In this document: piece after piece, positions 26,557 through 35,071 of the stretch
Layout of the letters: every line of letters begins with the position of its first letter
Numbering within the stretch: position 1 is the first letter of the stretch
Assembly: GCA_016706565.1 (NCBI GenBank)
Contig: JADJJI010000004.1
Coordinates: forward strand, 186,001 to 250,000
Source: Piscinibacter sp.
GTDB taxonomy: Bacteria; Pseudomonadota; Gammaproteobacteria; Burkholderiales; Burkholderiaceae_C
DNA length: 64,000 bases
Reading direction: 5' to 3'
The notes under the pieces: generated by a model
What the model saw: the letters and a program-made list of their open reading frames with translations, nothing else
Told to the model about the DNA's origin: nothing
Database searches by the model: none
Program-made: the position numbers and the translations under genes

Positions 26557-28392
26557 ATGAAGCCCATCTCGCAACTGACCCGTGCGGCCGGGTTTGGCGC
26601 ACTGGCCTCCGTCATGGCGGCATCGCTGCTGTCGGCCTGCGGCGGCGGCGGTGGCGGTGGCGGTGGCGCCGTTCCGGGCGTGGCGCCGCCGGCACCGGTG
26701 ATCTCGCTGAGCAGCGGCATCAAGACGCTGGTGATCGACTGGGCGGCCGTGCCCGAGGCCACGCACTACCAGTTGCTGGAAGAACTCCAGGGGGGCGACT
26801 ACGTTCAGGTGGGCAACGACATCCCGGCCGCCGCCACGCGCTACGAGCACACCGTGCCCTTGTGGACACGCGTGCTCGCGCACTACGTGCTGCAGGCCTG
26901 CAACGCCGCTGGATGCAGCAAGTCGGCCATGCAGACCTGGAGCCTCGGGGGGCTGGGCGCGTCGATCGGCTACGTGAAGGCGAGCAACACCGGCGCCAGC
27001 GACACCTTCGGCCGTACCGTGGCCGTGTCGGCCGACGGCAGCACGCTGGCCGTGGGCGCTCCTTTCGAAGACAGCGCGGCTGCAGGCATTGGCGGCAATG
27101 GCGCCGACAACAGCGCCGGCTCCGCCGGTGCGGTGTACCTCTACGCCCGCCAGGGCAACCAGTGGGCATTCCAGGCCTATGTGAAGGCCTCCAACCCGGA
27201 CGGCGGCGACAACTTCGGCATCTCGGTCAGCCTGTCGGCCGACGGCAACACGCTGGCCGTGGGGGCCAGCGGCGAAGACAGCAGCGCTTTCGGCAGCAAT
27301 GGCGACCAGGCCAGCAACGCCTCGGTCAACAGCGGCGCGGTGTATGTCTTCCAGCGCAGTGCCGGCACCTGGAGCCAGGGCACCTACCTGAAGGCGAGCA
27401 ACAGCCAGCCCCAAGCACGATTCGGCGGCGCGGTGGCCCTGTCGGGCGACGGCAGCACGCTCGTGGTGGGCGCGCCAGACGAGAGCGGCAATGCCATCGG
27501 CGTCAATGGCGTGCGCGCCGACTTCAACGCCACCGGCAGCGGTGCCGCGTACGTGTACCGCCGCACCCAGACCAGCTGGATCGTGCAGGCCTACCTCAAG
27601 TCCAACCAGGCCGACAACGGCGACAACTTCGGAACCGCGGTCGCGATTTCGAACGATGGCAACCGTGTGGCCGTGGGCGCGCCTTTCGAGGATGGCGCCG
27701 CCACCGGCGTGGGCGGTGCGGTGAACAATCTGGCCCTGGACAGTGGCGCAGTGTTCCTGTTCGTGCGCAACGGCAACGCCTGGAGCAACGAGGCCTACGT
27801 GAAGGCGTCGAACACGTCGGCGGGCGACGCGTTCGGGTTCGGGCTGGCCCTGTCGGGCGACGGCGCCACGCTGGTGGCGGGAGCGCCCGTCGAAGACAGT
27901 CGCGCCGTGGGTATCAATGGGGACGAGGCCGACGAGTCCATCCAGGATTCCGGGGCAGCGTACGCCTTCGGCCTCCAGGGCGGCGTGTGGAGCCAGCGTG
28001 CCTACATCAAGGCTTCGAACACGGCGGCTAATTCGCAGTTCGGCGGCTCGATCGGCCTGTCGCACGACGGCCAGCAACTGGCGATCGGCGCCGAGCTCGA
28101 ATCCAACAGCGGGCTCGGCTTCGATGCCAATGGCCTCGCCGACGACAAGTCGGTGGGTGGGTCCGGCGCCGTGTACATGCTGCAACGCGTGGGCAACGCC
28201 TGGCAGATCCGCCGCTACCTGAAGGCTGGCAACGCCAATGCGGGAGACGGCTTCGGAAACGCGCTGGCCTTGTCCGCAGATGGGTCGACGCTGGCTGTCG
28301 GCGCGCAGCACGAGGACAGCAACGCGACTGGCCTGGGCGGCAACCCCAACGATGCGTCGTCGTCGTCGTCCGGTGCCGTGTACCTGTTCTGA
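26557..28392 (+). CDS. Second FG-GAP-like repeat lipoprotein (tandem paralogue)
   Basis: 611 residues, same plan as the preceding gene: lipobox LSAC with the lipid cysteine again at residue 28, a Gly run, a fibronectin-III-like domain (VISLSSGIKTLVIDWAAVPE), then seven repeats of the YVKASN/FG/LSADG/SGAVYLF type. The final residues YLF match those of the first paralogue. Repeats differ mostly in surface loops. It shares a likely transcript with its neighbour. Ligand unknown. Confidence 0.85.
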   Translation: MKPISQLTRAAGFGALASVMAASLLSACGGGGGGGGGAVPGVAPPAPVISLSSGIKTLVIDWAAVPEATHYQLLEELQGGDYVQVGNDIPAAATRYEHTVPLWTRVLAHYVLQACNAAGCSKSAMQTWSLGGLGASIGYVKASNTGASDTFGRTVAVSADGSTLAVGAPFEDSAAAGIGGNGADNSAGSAGAVYLYARQGNQWAFQAYVKASNPDGGDNFGISVSLSADGNTLAVGASGEDSSAFGSNGDQASNASVNSGAVYVFQRSAGTWSQGTYLKASNSQPQARFGGAVALSGDGSTLVVGAPDESGNAIGVNGVRADFNATGSGAAYVYRRTQTSWIVQAYLKSNQADNGDNFGTAVAISNDGNRVAVGAPFEDGAATGVGGAVNNLALDSGAVFLFVRNGNAWSNEAYVKASNTSAGDAFGFGLALSGDGATLVAGAPVEDSRAVGINGDEADESIQDSGAAYAFGLQGGVWSQRAYIKASNTAANSQFGGSIGLSHDGQQLAIGAELESNSGLGFDANGLADDKSVGGSGAVYMLQRVGNAWQIRRYLKAGNANAGDGFGNALALSADGSTLAVGAQHEDSNATGLGGNPNDASSSSSGAVYLF

Positions 28393-28409
28393 GCCGAGGC
28401 GCGTCCCGC

Positions 28410-28709
28410 TCAGTCCTGCCGCCCGCCGAAGGACGCCAGGAAGGCCTCGACGAATCGCGGCGAGCCCGTCACCGTGAGCGTGACGGCATGCCAGCGGCCG
28501 TCTTCCACGCTGATCTGCAGGTCGTGGTCCCAGTCCATGCCTTCGTCGGCCGGGCCGTGCGTGTGCGCAAAGTGTCGCCAGGCCCAGTCCAGCACCTGCT
28601 GCACCTCGGCCATCACGGCGGCGTGTTCATCGGCGGAGGTGGCGGCCATCGCCTCGAGCGTGGCGACGCCGTCGCTGCCTTCGCTGAGATCGAAGCTCAG
28701 GTAGTTCAC
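28410..28709 (-). CDS. Small conserved-looking protein after soxR, function unknown
   Basis: 99 residues starting with GTG at 28709, which overlaps the soxR stop as GTGA. Acidic, soluble, with DWAWRHFAHTHG and GMDWDHDLQISVEDGRWHAVTL. I recognise no family. Codon bias and coupling to soxR support a real gene. Confidence 0.75.
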   Translation of the reverse strand: MNYLSFDLSEGSDGVATLEAMAATSADEHAAVMAEVQQVLDWAWRHFAHTHGPADEGMDWDHDLQISVEDGRWHAVTLTVTGSPRFVEAFLASFGGRQD

Positions 28710-29179
28710 GCGCCGGCCTTCGGTCGCGGCGGCCGGTCGCCCAGCAGGTAGCGCGGCCCGCTGCCCAGCCGCGCCGCGCAGTCCGCCGGGTTGTAGAGCT
28801 TGCAGGTCTTCAGCGACAGGCAGCCGCAGCCGATGCAGGAGTCGAGCTGGTCACGCAGGGCGGCAAGCGAGGCGATGCGTGCCTCGATCAGCGGCTTCCA
28901 GGCGCGTGACAAGCGGGCCCAGTCGGCCGGCGTGGGCGTGCGCTGCTCGGGCAGCGTGGCCAGCGCCGCGCGCACGTCGTCCAGGCTCAGTCCCACGCCC
29001 TGCGCGATGCGGATGAAGGCCACGCGGCGCAGCGTCTCCTTCGCGTAGCGGCGCTGGTTGCCTTCGCTGCGGCTGCCGCGCAGCAGGCCCTGCGCCTCGT
29101 AGAAGCGCACCGCGCTCGTGGCCACGCCGGCGCGCTGCGCCAGGGCGCCGATGGTCAACCAGGAATCCTTGCCTTGCAT
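28706..29179 (-). CDS. soxR: Redox-sensitive MerR-type regulator SoxR
   Basis: 157 residues. N-terminal MerR helix-turn-helix: LTIGALAQRAGVATSAVRFY, then EGNQRRYAKETLRRV. The C-terminal cluster motif CIGCGCLSLKTC (C-x2-C-x-C-x5-C) is diagnostic for the [2Fe-2S] of SoxR, which responds to redox-cycling compounds. It is divergent from a glyoxalase-fold gene whose promoter carries a SoxR-like dyad in a 19-bp spacer. As in most non-enteric bacteria, the targets are probably such local genes rather than soxS. Confidence 0.96.
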   Translation of the reverse strand: MQGKDSWLTIGALAQRAGVATSAVRFYEAQGLLRGSRSEGNQRRYAKETLRRVAFIRIAQGVGLSLDDVRAALATLPEQRTPTPADWARLSRAWKPLIEARIASLAALRDQLDSCIGCGCLSLKTCKLYNPADCAARLGSGPRYLLGDRPPRPKAGA

Positions 29180-29203
29180 GCCGGCCCCGCCGCCCGAAGT
29201 GAC

Positions 29204-29234
29204 TTGACTTCAAGCTTACTTGAACTTCGAGAAT
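29204..29234 (+). promoter_or_regulatory. SoxR-type promoter with dyad in a 19-bp spacer
   Basis: A -35 box TTGACT (29204-29209) and a -10-like GAGAAT (29229-29234) are 19 bp apart, the lengthened spacing of MerR-family promoters. Within the spacer the dyad TTCAAG-CTTA-CTTGAA (29209-29224) resembles the known SoxR box (CCTCAAGTTAACTTGAGG type). It faces the gene at 29281 and lies 25 bp upstream of soxR. Confidence 0.8.
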
Positions 29235-29280
29235 ACGTGCAGCCACCCCTTCCCACCCGTTCCTTCAAGGAGAACCCGGC

Positions 29281-29712
29281 ATGAATGGCACCATCCTCGA
29301 ACACATCAACATCACCGTGCGCGACGTCGATCGCAGCACGCGCTTCCTGCTGGCGGCGCTGCCCGACTGGCGCGTGCGAGGCGAAGGCCGCATGGACTGG
29401 TTCGGCAAGCCCATCACCTGGCGCCACGTCGGCGGCGACGGCTTCTACGTGGCGCTGCAGGGCGGCGGCGAAGGCGAGATGACCGACTGGCGCAGCCATC
29501 GCCTCGGCCCCAAGCACGTGGGCCTGGTGGTGCCGTCGGTGGACGCGGCGGTGGCGCGCCTGGCCGCGGCCGGCTACCCGCTGGACCACTGGGGCGGCAC
29601 CTCGGCCGGCCGGCGCAGCGTCTATGTGATCGACCCCGACAGCGTGCAGTTCGAGTTCGTCGAGTACCTCAGCGACGACATCGGCGTGCGCAACGCTTAC
29701 GACGCTGCTTGA
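29281..29712 (+). CDS. Glyoxalase/VOC-superfamily protein under SoxR control
   Basis: 143 residues with the beta-alpha-beta-beta-beta repeats of the VOC fold: ILEHINITVRDVDRSTRFLL at the start and GPKHVGLVVPSVDAAVARLA at the second half. Possible metal ligands are H10 (EHIN), H79 (KHVGL) and a glutamate in VQFEFVEYL. ATG 29281 follows AAGGAGAACCCGGC. Such proteins range from lyases and dioxygenases to antibiotic-binding resistance proteins. SoxR control suggests defence against a redox-active small molecule. Confidence 0.85.
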   Translation: MNGTILEHINITVRDVDRSTRFLLAALPDWRVRGEGRMDWFGKPITWRHVGGDGFYVALQGGGEGEMTDWRSHRLGPKHVGLVVPSVDAAVARLAAAGYPLDHWGGTSAGRRSVYVIDPDSVQFEFVEYLSDDIGVRNAYDAA

Positions 29713-29727
29713 ACACGGTGTCGATTC

Positions 29728-29746
29728 CGACGATCTTGAATCGTCG
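29728..29746. terminator. Small hairpin between the VOC and YCII genes
   Basis: Perfect 7-bp arms CGACGAT and ATCGTCG with loop CTTGA, followed by TGGTTT. Weak as a terminator; it could cause partial termination or separate the two messages. Confidence 0.35.
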
Positions 29747-29796
29747 TGGTTTGACAGGGCCGATCGGCTCGGCTCTCGAACCCAGGAGAATCGACG

Positions 29797-30234
29797 ATGC
29801 GTGTGATGGTGCTGGTGAAAGCGACGAAGGAGTCCGAGGCCGGCGTGATGCCGAGCACCGAGATGATGGCCGCCATGGGCGACTTCAACGAGCAGCTCGT
29901 CAAGGCCGGCGTGATGCTGGCCGGCGAGGGCCTGCACCCGAGCGCCAGGGGCAAGCGGGTGCAGTTCTCGGGCAGCCGCCGCACGGTGGTCGACGGGCCG
30001 TTCGCAGAGACGAAGGAGCTCGTCGCCGGGTTCTGGCTGTGGCAGGTGAAGTCGATGGACGAAGCCGTCGAGTGGGTGCGGCGCTGCCCGAACCCGATGC
30101 CCGGCGACTCCGAGATCGAGATCCGCCCGCTCTTCGAGGCCGCCGACTTCGGCGCCGAGTTCACGCCCGAACTGCAGGCCCAGGAAGATCGCCTGCGCGC
30201 CGAGGTGGACGCCGCGGCGAAGCGGGCCGGATGA
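29797..30234 (+). CDS. YCII-related / DGPF-domain protein
   Basis: 145 residues. The motif TVVDGPFAETKELVAGFW is the signature of the DGPF subgroup of YCII-like proteins, a ferredoxin-like alpha/beta fold of uncertain function often near ECF sigma factors. Starts MRVMVLVKATKESEAG; ATG 29797 follows CAGGAGAATCGACG. It lies 84 bp after the VOC gene in the same direction, so it may also be under SoxR control. No ECF sigma gene is beside it. Confidence 0.9.
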   Translation: MRVMVLVKATKESEAGVMPSTEMMAAMGDFNEQLVKAGVMLAGEGLHPSARGKRVQFSGSRRTVVDGPFAETKELVAGFWLWQVKSMDEAVEWVRRCPNPMPGDSEIEIRPLFEAADFGAEFTPELQAQEDRLRAEVDAAAKRAG

Positions 30235-30274
30235 GGCGCCTCTCAAGGAAACGCAGGGCCGCCCCAAGGTTCCT

Positions 30275-30320
30275 TGACCCCCGCGGGGGGCGGGCTGGGC
30301 GCAGCCCGGCCCTGGGGGCG
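30275..30320. terminator. GC-rich palindromes between convergent genes
   Basis: Contains CCCCCGCGGGGGG and the hairpin GGGCTGGGCGCAGCCC, lying just past the YCII stop and just before the stop of the oppositely oriented LuxR gene. Probably a shared bidirectional end; no T-run. Similar elements occur at three other gene borders in the window. Confidence 0.5.
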
Positions 30321-30321
30321 C

Positions 30322-31146
30322 TCAGAGTTCGCCGCGCTCGCTGGCCGGCCGCGCATGCTGCAGGCACAGCGCGAACAGCTCGCCGGCGCTGTGGATCTGC
30401 AGCTTTCGGTAGGCGCGCTCGCGCAGCGTGGCCACGCTGCTGGCGGCGATGCCCAGCGCCAGGCCGACGCCCTCGCGCGAGTGGCCGGCCAGCGTCAAGG
30501 CACAGACCTCGCGTTCACGCGGGCTCAGGCGCACCGGCAGTTGCCCGAGCAGCGCGGCGGCCGTCTCCGGCGCCACGCGCGGCACGGTGCCGCCCGCGGC
30601 GGCCGGCCGCAGCGCGGCGAGGTGGCGGCGCAGCAATGCGAGCAACAGGGCGCAGCGGCCGGCGAAGCGCTGCGCATCTCGCGCAGCGAAGGCGCCCACG
30701 CTGGCGTCGCGGTAGACGTTCAGCGCTGTCCAGTGGCCGTCGAGCAGCGCCAGCGCCGAGAGCCGGTCGACCAGGCCGAAGCGGTCCCACAGCTGCTCGC
30801 CGTAGGCCGCATCGGCGATGTCGGCGCGGCGCAGGCGCACGATCGCCGGGGCCTCGTCGCCGGCGCTGGCCCGCTGGCGCATCGTGTCGAGCAGGCGATC
30901 GTGCCGGTACAGGCCGCTGCCGCCATAGACGCGTGCCGACTGCGTGGCGATGGCGCTGCCGTCGGTGCTGGCCGTCATCACCACGCGCACCTGCAGCGTT
31001 GCATCGAATCTGAACGCGGTGACATGCGCGATGCGCAGCGTCGGGGCCAGCCAGGCGAGCAGCGCTGGGCCGAAGCCCTCGTCGCCCAGCCGGTCGACCA
31101 CGCGGGCGAGGGCGGCAGCATCGGCGGCGTCGGCAGGTCGGTTCAT
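30322..31146 (-). CDS. LuxR-family regulator (GerE-type HTH)
   Basis: 274 residues. The C-terminal GerE helix-turn-helix reads RLSPREREVCALTLAGHSRE and ASSVATLRERAYRKLQIHS. The N-terminal 190 residues form an unassigned sensory domain resembling that of the regulator at 33762 (shared features: RHDRLLD/RHDRALDG and NVYRD/NLYRHE). No receiver domain is present. It is divergent from a Rieske oxygenase gene 56 bp away and is its likely regulator. Confidence 0.85.
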   Translation of the reverse strand: MNRPADAADAAALARVVDRLGDEGFGPALLAWLAPTLRIAHVTAFRFDATLQVRVVMTASTDGSAIATQSARVYGGSGLYRHDRLLDTMRQRASAGDEAPAIVRLRRADIADAAYGEQLWDRFGLVDRLSALALLDGHWTALNVYRDASVGAFAARDAQRFAGRCALLLALLRRHLAALRPAAAGGTVPRVAPETAAALLGQLPVRLSPREREVCALTLAGHSREGVGLALGIAASSVATLRERAYRKLQIHSAGELFALCLQHARPASERGEL

Positions 31147-31202
31147 CGCCGCGGCATTGTCCGCCAGCCGGGGGACAGACGCGGCCCGCTGCGAGGCGCA
31201 GG

Positions 31203-32324
31203 ATGCTCGCCTTCGAGACAGCGGGGCCGACCATGGACAACACCGACCGCGTGCGCGACGCCGCGCTGCGACTGCAGGCCGAGCTGGCCGACGAGCGCAC
31301 CCCTTTCGTGAGCGACGAGTGGTACGTCGCTGCCTTCGCCGACGAGGTGACTCGCACGCCGCTGGCGCGCCGGCTGCTCGGCATCCCGGTCGTGCTTCTG
31401 CGCCGCACCGACGGCGGCGTCGCCGCGCTCGAAGACCGCTGCCCGCACCGCTCGATGCCGCTGTCGCTGGGCACGCTGGAGGGCGACACGCTGGTCTGTG
31501 GCTACCACGGCGCGCGCTTCGGCTGCGACGGCGTGTGCAGCGGCGTGCCCTCGCAGGCCGTGGTGCCGCCGGGGGCGCGCACGCGCGCCTTCCCGGTCGA
31601 GCAGCACGGGCCGCTGGTGTGGATCTGGATGGGCGCCGGCGCGCCGCCGCAGGCGCCGCCGCACCCCGGCTGGATCGACGATGCCGGCTGGGTGGCCTCG
31701 CGCCAGAAGCTTCACATGAAGGCCAGCTACGTGCGGCTGCACGAGAACCTGCTCGACCTCACGCACCTGAGCTTCCTGCACGCGAGGACCTTCGGCACGC
31801 CCGACTACGCCAGTGCGCCCTACGAGACGGCGATCGACGCCGAGGCCGGCCGCTTCGTCATCACGCGCAGCGTGGTGCCGACGCGGCTGCCGCCGATCTG
31901 GGCGAAGCCGACCGGTCTGGACGGCGTGGACGCAGCGCGCATCGCCAGCTCCACCTTCGTGTCACCGGCGCTGCACGAGGTGCGCGTGTCCTTCCATGCC
32001 TGCGACCGGCCGGCCGCCGAGCAGCCTTCGCGCGCCATCCGCACGGCGCACATCGTGACGCCGGAGTCGGCCACCAGCACGCACTACTTCATCCACCATG
32101 CGCGCAACTTCGCGCTGGAAGATGGTGCCATCACCGCCTTCATGCACGAGCAGCTGCTGGCGGCCTTCCAGGAAGACATCGACGGCCTGGAGGCGATCGA
32201 GCGCAACCTCGCCAGCTACCCGCCGGGCACGGCGCACGAGATCTCGTTCCATGCCGACCGGCCCTCGCTGGCCATGCGCCGCTGGCTCAAGCAGCGCGCT
32301 TCGAGCCAGACGATCGAGCGATAG
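31203..32324 (+). CDS. Rieske non-haem iron oxygenase, alpha subunit (VanA-like)
   Basis: 373 residues from ATG 31203 (GAGG upstream); ATG 31233 is an alternative. Rieske [2Fe-2S] ligands: DRCPHRSMPL and CGYHGARF. The mononuclear iron motif is NLLDLTHLSFLH. The layout matches vanillate O-demethylase and related phthalate-type oxygenases acting on aromatic acids or ethers. No reductase (VanB-like) gene lies nearby, so electrons must come from an unlinked partner. A LuxR regulator is divergent from it. Confidence 0.9.
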   Translation: MLAFETAGPTMDNTDRVRDAALRLQAELADERTPFVSDEWYVAAFADEVTRTPLARRLLGIPVVLLRRTDGGVAALEDRCPHRSMPLSLGTLEGDTLVCGYHGARFGCDGVCSGVPSQAVVPPGARTRAFPVEQHGPLVWIWMGAGAPPQAPPHPGWIDDAGWVASRQKLHMKASYVRLHENLLDLTHLSFLHARTFGTPDYASAPYETAIDAEAGRFVITRSVVPTRLPPIWAKPTGLDGVDAARIASSTFVSPALHEVRVSFHACDRPAAEQPSRAIRTAHIVTPESATSTHYFIHHARNFALEDGAITAFMHEQLLAAFQEDIDGLEAIERNLASYPPGTAHEISFHADRPSLAMRRWLKQRASSQTIER

Positions 32325-32364
32325 CGGCGAGCCGGCCCCAACCCAGCAGTCGCCACGGATCCGG

Positions 32365-32420
32365 CTTCGCCGGTCCGTCGGCGGCGCCCCCTGGGGGGAG
32401 CGCCGCAGGCGCTACGGGGG
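32365..32420. terminator. GC-rich hairpins between convergent genes
   Basis: Holds the stem CCGGCTTCGCCGG and the palindromes CCCCCTGGGGGG and GCGCCGCAGGCGC followed by a G run. It lies between the convergent Rieske and binding-protein genes and probably ends both transcripts. Confidence 0.5.
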
Positions 32421-32422
32421 GG

Positions 32423-33592
32423 TCAATTCTGCAGCTTCCAGGTGCCGCCCTCGATTCGCACCATCACCTGGCTGCGCTGGTCGACGCCGTTGTGGTCGGC
32501 CGGGCTCATGTTGAACACGCCCTGCGAGCCGACGAATTCCTTCGTGCCCTCGATCGCGTCGCGCAGCGCCGTGCGGAATTCCGGCGTGCCGGGCTTGGCC
32601 TTCTTCAGCGACTGCGCAGCCGCCTGCTGAACGATCAGCAGCGCGTCCCACATGGTCGCGGCGAACAGCGAGCGGCTGCCCGCGCCGTACTTGCCCTCGA
32701 AGCGCTGCACGAAGTCGACCGCCGGCTTCTTCACCGGGTTGCTGTCGGCCAGCTGCTCGGCCACCAGCACCGGCGCCACGGTCATGTAGCCGCCTTCCAG
32801 GTCCTTGCCGCCCACGCGCAGGAAGTCGTTGTTGGCCACGCCCTGGGTCTGGTAGACCGGCCCCTTGTAGCCGCGCTTGGCCAGCTCGATCTGCGGCAGC
32901 GCGCCGGGCGTGCCGGCGCTGTGGATGAACACCGCGTCCGGGTTGGCGGCGAGGATCTTGACGACCTGCGCCGTCACGCTCTGGTCGGTCGGCGCGTACT
33001 TCTCGCTGGCGACGATCTTCACGCCCTTGGCCGCAGCCACCTGCTCGGTGACCTTCAGGAAGCCGTCGCCGTAGCTGTTGGCCACGCCGATGGTGGCGAT
33101 GGTCTTGCCCTTGTTCTTCAGAACATGGTCGATGACCATGTTGGTCGAGATCAGCTCGGTGGGCGAGAGCTTGAAGGCCCACTTGCGCGGCCCGTCCTGC
33201 GGCAGCACGATGGCGCCGCCGCCGGCCAGCGAGATCACCGGCACGCCGGCCTGGCCCGCCGACTCCACCACCGCCAGCGAGGGCGGGGTCAGCGAGGCGC
33301 CGAGGATCAGGTCGACCTTCTCTTCGGTGATCAGCTTCTGCGTGTTCTTCGCCGCGGTGGTGCTGTCGGTGTTGTCGTTGAGCACGGTGAAGCGCACCTT
33401 CTCGCCGGCCAGGTCGCCGGTCCACAGCTTCAGGGCGTTCTCCTCGGGGATGCCCAGCGAGGCGCCGGGGCCGGTGAGCGACAGCACCACGCCGATGTGG
33501 ATCTCGGCGCGCGCGGCCGGGCCGAAGGCGAGAGTGGCCGCGGCGACGCCGGGCAGGAGCAGGCGGCGCACCGCGGTGAGGGAAAACGACAT
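32423..33592 (-). CDS. ABC transporter substrate-binding protein (LivK-type), orphan
   Basis: 389 residues; ATG 33592 follows CAGGAGACTCCG. Signal peptide to about residue 28 (AARA). The mature protein opens EIHIGVVLSLTGPGASLGIP, the hallmark of periplasmic type I binding proteins for branched-chain or aromatic acids. No permease genes are next to it; it may serve the livGHM-F importer at 37822-42930, which has its own binding protein. It shares an intergenic region with the LuxR gene at 33762. Confidence 0.93.
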   Translation of the reverse strand: MSFSLTAVRRLLLPGVAAATLAFGPAARAEIHIGVVLSLTGPGASLGIPEENALKLWTGDLAGEKVRFTVLNDNTDSTTAAKNTQKLITEEKVDLILGASLTPPSLAVVESAGQAGVPVISLAGGGAIVLPQDGPRKWAFKLSPTELISTNMVIDHVLKNKGKTIATIGVANSYGDGFLKVTEQVAAAKGVKIVASEKYAPTDQSVTAQVVKILAANPDAVFIHSAGTPGALPQIELAKRGYKGPVYQTQGVANNDFLRVGGKDLEGGYMTVAPVLVAEQLADSNPVKKPAVDFVQRFEGKYGAGSRSLFAATMWDALLIVQQAAAQSLKKAKPGTPEFRTALRDAIEGTKEFVGSQGVFNMSPADHNGVDQRSQVMVRIEGGTWKLQN

Positions 33593-33761
33593 CGGAGTCT
33601 CCTGTTGGAATGGGGCATGGCGATGCGCCGGCCGGGATAGTCCCGACGGCACAGGCCCGCGCCGCAGGCTAACGTGGCGACTGTCGCCTGTATGTCCTCC
33701 GAGCAGAGGACAGCGCGCCGCCCCTGCCGACCCGCCGCCCCCGACTTGCCTGACCTGCCCG

Positions 33762-34532
33762 ATGGAATTGCGCTCGCTCCGACTCGACCCCGGCATCCGC
33801 CTGCCGCGCAGCGAGGCCACGGGCGCGCTCGCCGGCCTGATCGGCTGCATCGGCGACGAGGCCTTCGGCCAGCGCGGCATCGAGCAGCTGGCGCGGCTGC
33901 TGCCGCTGGGCTGGTGGACGGTCTACCGCATCTTCGACGACGCGCCGCCGGCATTGCACTTCGGCGGCTGCCTGCAGCCCGAGGATTGCGTGGCCGAGGC
34001 CTTCGGCGCCTACCGCGCCGGGCTGTGGCGGCATGACCGCGCGCTCGACGGCGTGCGCGAGCATGTCGCGCGCGGCGACGCGGTGCTGACGCACCTGCAT
34101 GCGCTGGAACTGGCGCCCGAGCACCGGCGACGCATCTTCCAGCGCCACGGCCTGTCGGAGCGTCTCTCGCTGGCCTGCGAAGACGCCGACGGCGCGCTGC
34201 TGGCCATGAACCTGTACCGGCACGAGAGCCAGCCCGCCTTCAGCGACGAGGAGCGCGACACGCTGCAGGCGATGGGCTCGCTGCTGCTGACCTGCGTGGT
34301 GCGCCACCTGGCGCTGCGGCCGCAGGGCCCGGCGCCGATCCTCGAGTTCGAAACGCTGACGCGGCGCGAGCGCGAGGTCTGCGAACGGCTGCTGCGCGGT
34401 TGGACGCACGACGGCATCGCCGCCGACCTGCAGCTCTCGCCGACGACGGTGAAGACCTACCGCGACCGCGCCTTCGAGCGGCTGGGCATCCACCAGCGGC
34501 ACGAGCTGTTTGCCCTCGCGCTCAAGCGCTGA
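33762..34532 (+). CDS. LuxR-family regulator, similar to the one at 30322
   Basis: 256 residues starting MELRSLRLDPGIRLPR. The C-terminal GerE domain is TLTRREREVCERLLRGWTHD and SPTTVKTYRDRAFERLGIHQ. The N-terminal sensory domain includes WRHDRALDGVREHVARGD and LLAMNLYRHESQPAFSDEE. It is divergent from the orphan binding-protein gene and followed by a long non-coding gap before the second Rieske gene. It probably controls the flanking uptake and oxygenase genes. Confidence 0.85.
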   Translation: MELRSLRLDPGIRLPRSEATGALAGLIGCIGDEAFGQRGIEQLARLLPLGWWTVYRIFDDAPPALHFGGCLQPEDCVAEAFGAYRAGLWRHDRALDGVREHVARGDAVLTHLHALELAPEHRRRIFQRHGLSERLSLACEDADGALLAMNLYRHESQPAFSDEERDTLQAMGSLLLTCVVRHLALRPQGPAPILEFETLTRREREVCERLLRGWTHDGIAADLQLSPTTVKTYRDRAFERLGIHQRHELFALALKR

Positions 34533-34596
34533 GGGCTTGTCGGGCCGACATCGGCTTCGAGGCATCAGCGGTGCGATTCAGTTGGCGGCGGCTCGC

Positions 34597-35071
34597 GGCC
34601 CTTTGCTGACTTTCGATGTCTGCTGTGCGGGTCTTGGGTGGCGCGGCAAAGGCACGCCCGGGCAGGCTGCGGCGCTTCGCCTCGGCGGTCGGTGCGCGGG
34701 GTCACCGGCGGCCACGAGCCCTGGCCTTGCAGGCCGCGCCGGGCCGGGAGGCCCGCGGCGCTCCCTTCGCAGGCGCGGGCCTTTGCTGAACCAGCGGGGG
34801 GGGGGGGGGGGGGCGATTTCTGTGGCGACGAGAAGCGCAGCGCCAGGGTCGGCGCGCGCCAGCGCGCTTCGTGGTCTGACTTGCCGCGGCTGTTCGAACG
34901 CAGCGACCGCAGGTCGCGCAGTGAGTTCTGCGGCACGACCCTGGCGCGAGCATCGCAGTGGAGTCGGCGCACAGCGCCGACCGCCACAGCATGAGCCCCC
35001 CGCGGGCAGCGCCTGCCGCGATGCGCGAACCAGGCACGAAAGCGGCCACGAGCGAACGTCAGCAAAGGGCC
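34597..35071. repeat. 475-bp interval bounded by 19-bp inverted repeats
   Basis: GGCCCTTTGCTGACTTTCG (34597-34615) is matched in reverse complement by CGAACGTCAGCAAAGGGCC (35053-35071), 18 of 19 positions. No target duplication was seen next to the arms, and there is no coding content. It could be a miniature mobile element or a large repeat typical of the species. Confidence 0.55.
34796..34814. repeat. Homopolymer of 19 G
   Basis: Uninterrupted G19 in non-coding DNA. Length is prone to slippage and to sequencing error. No start codon or promoter close enough to make it an obvious phase-variation switch. Confidence 0.85.
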
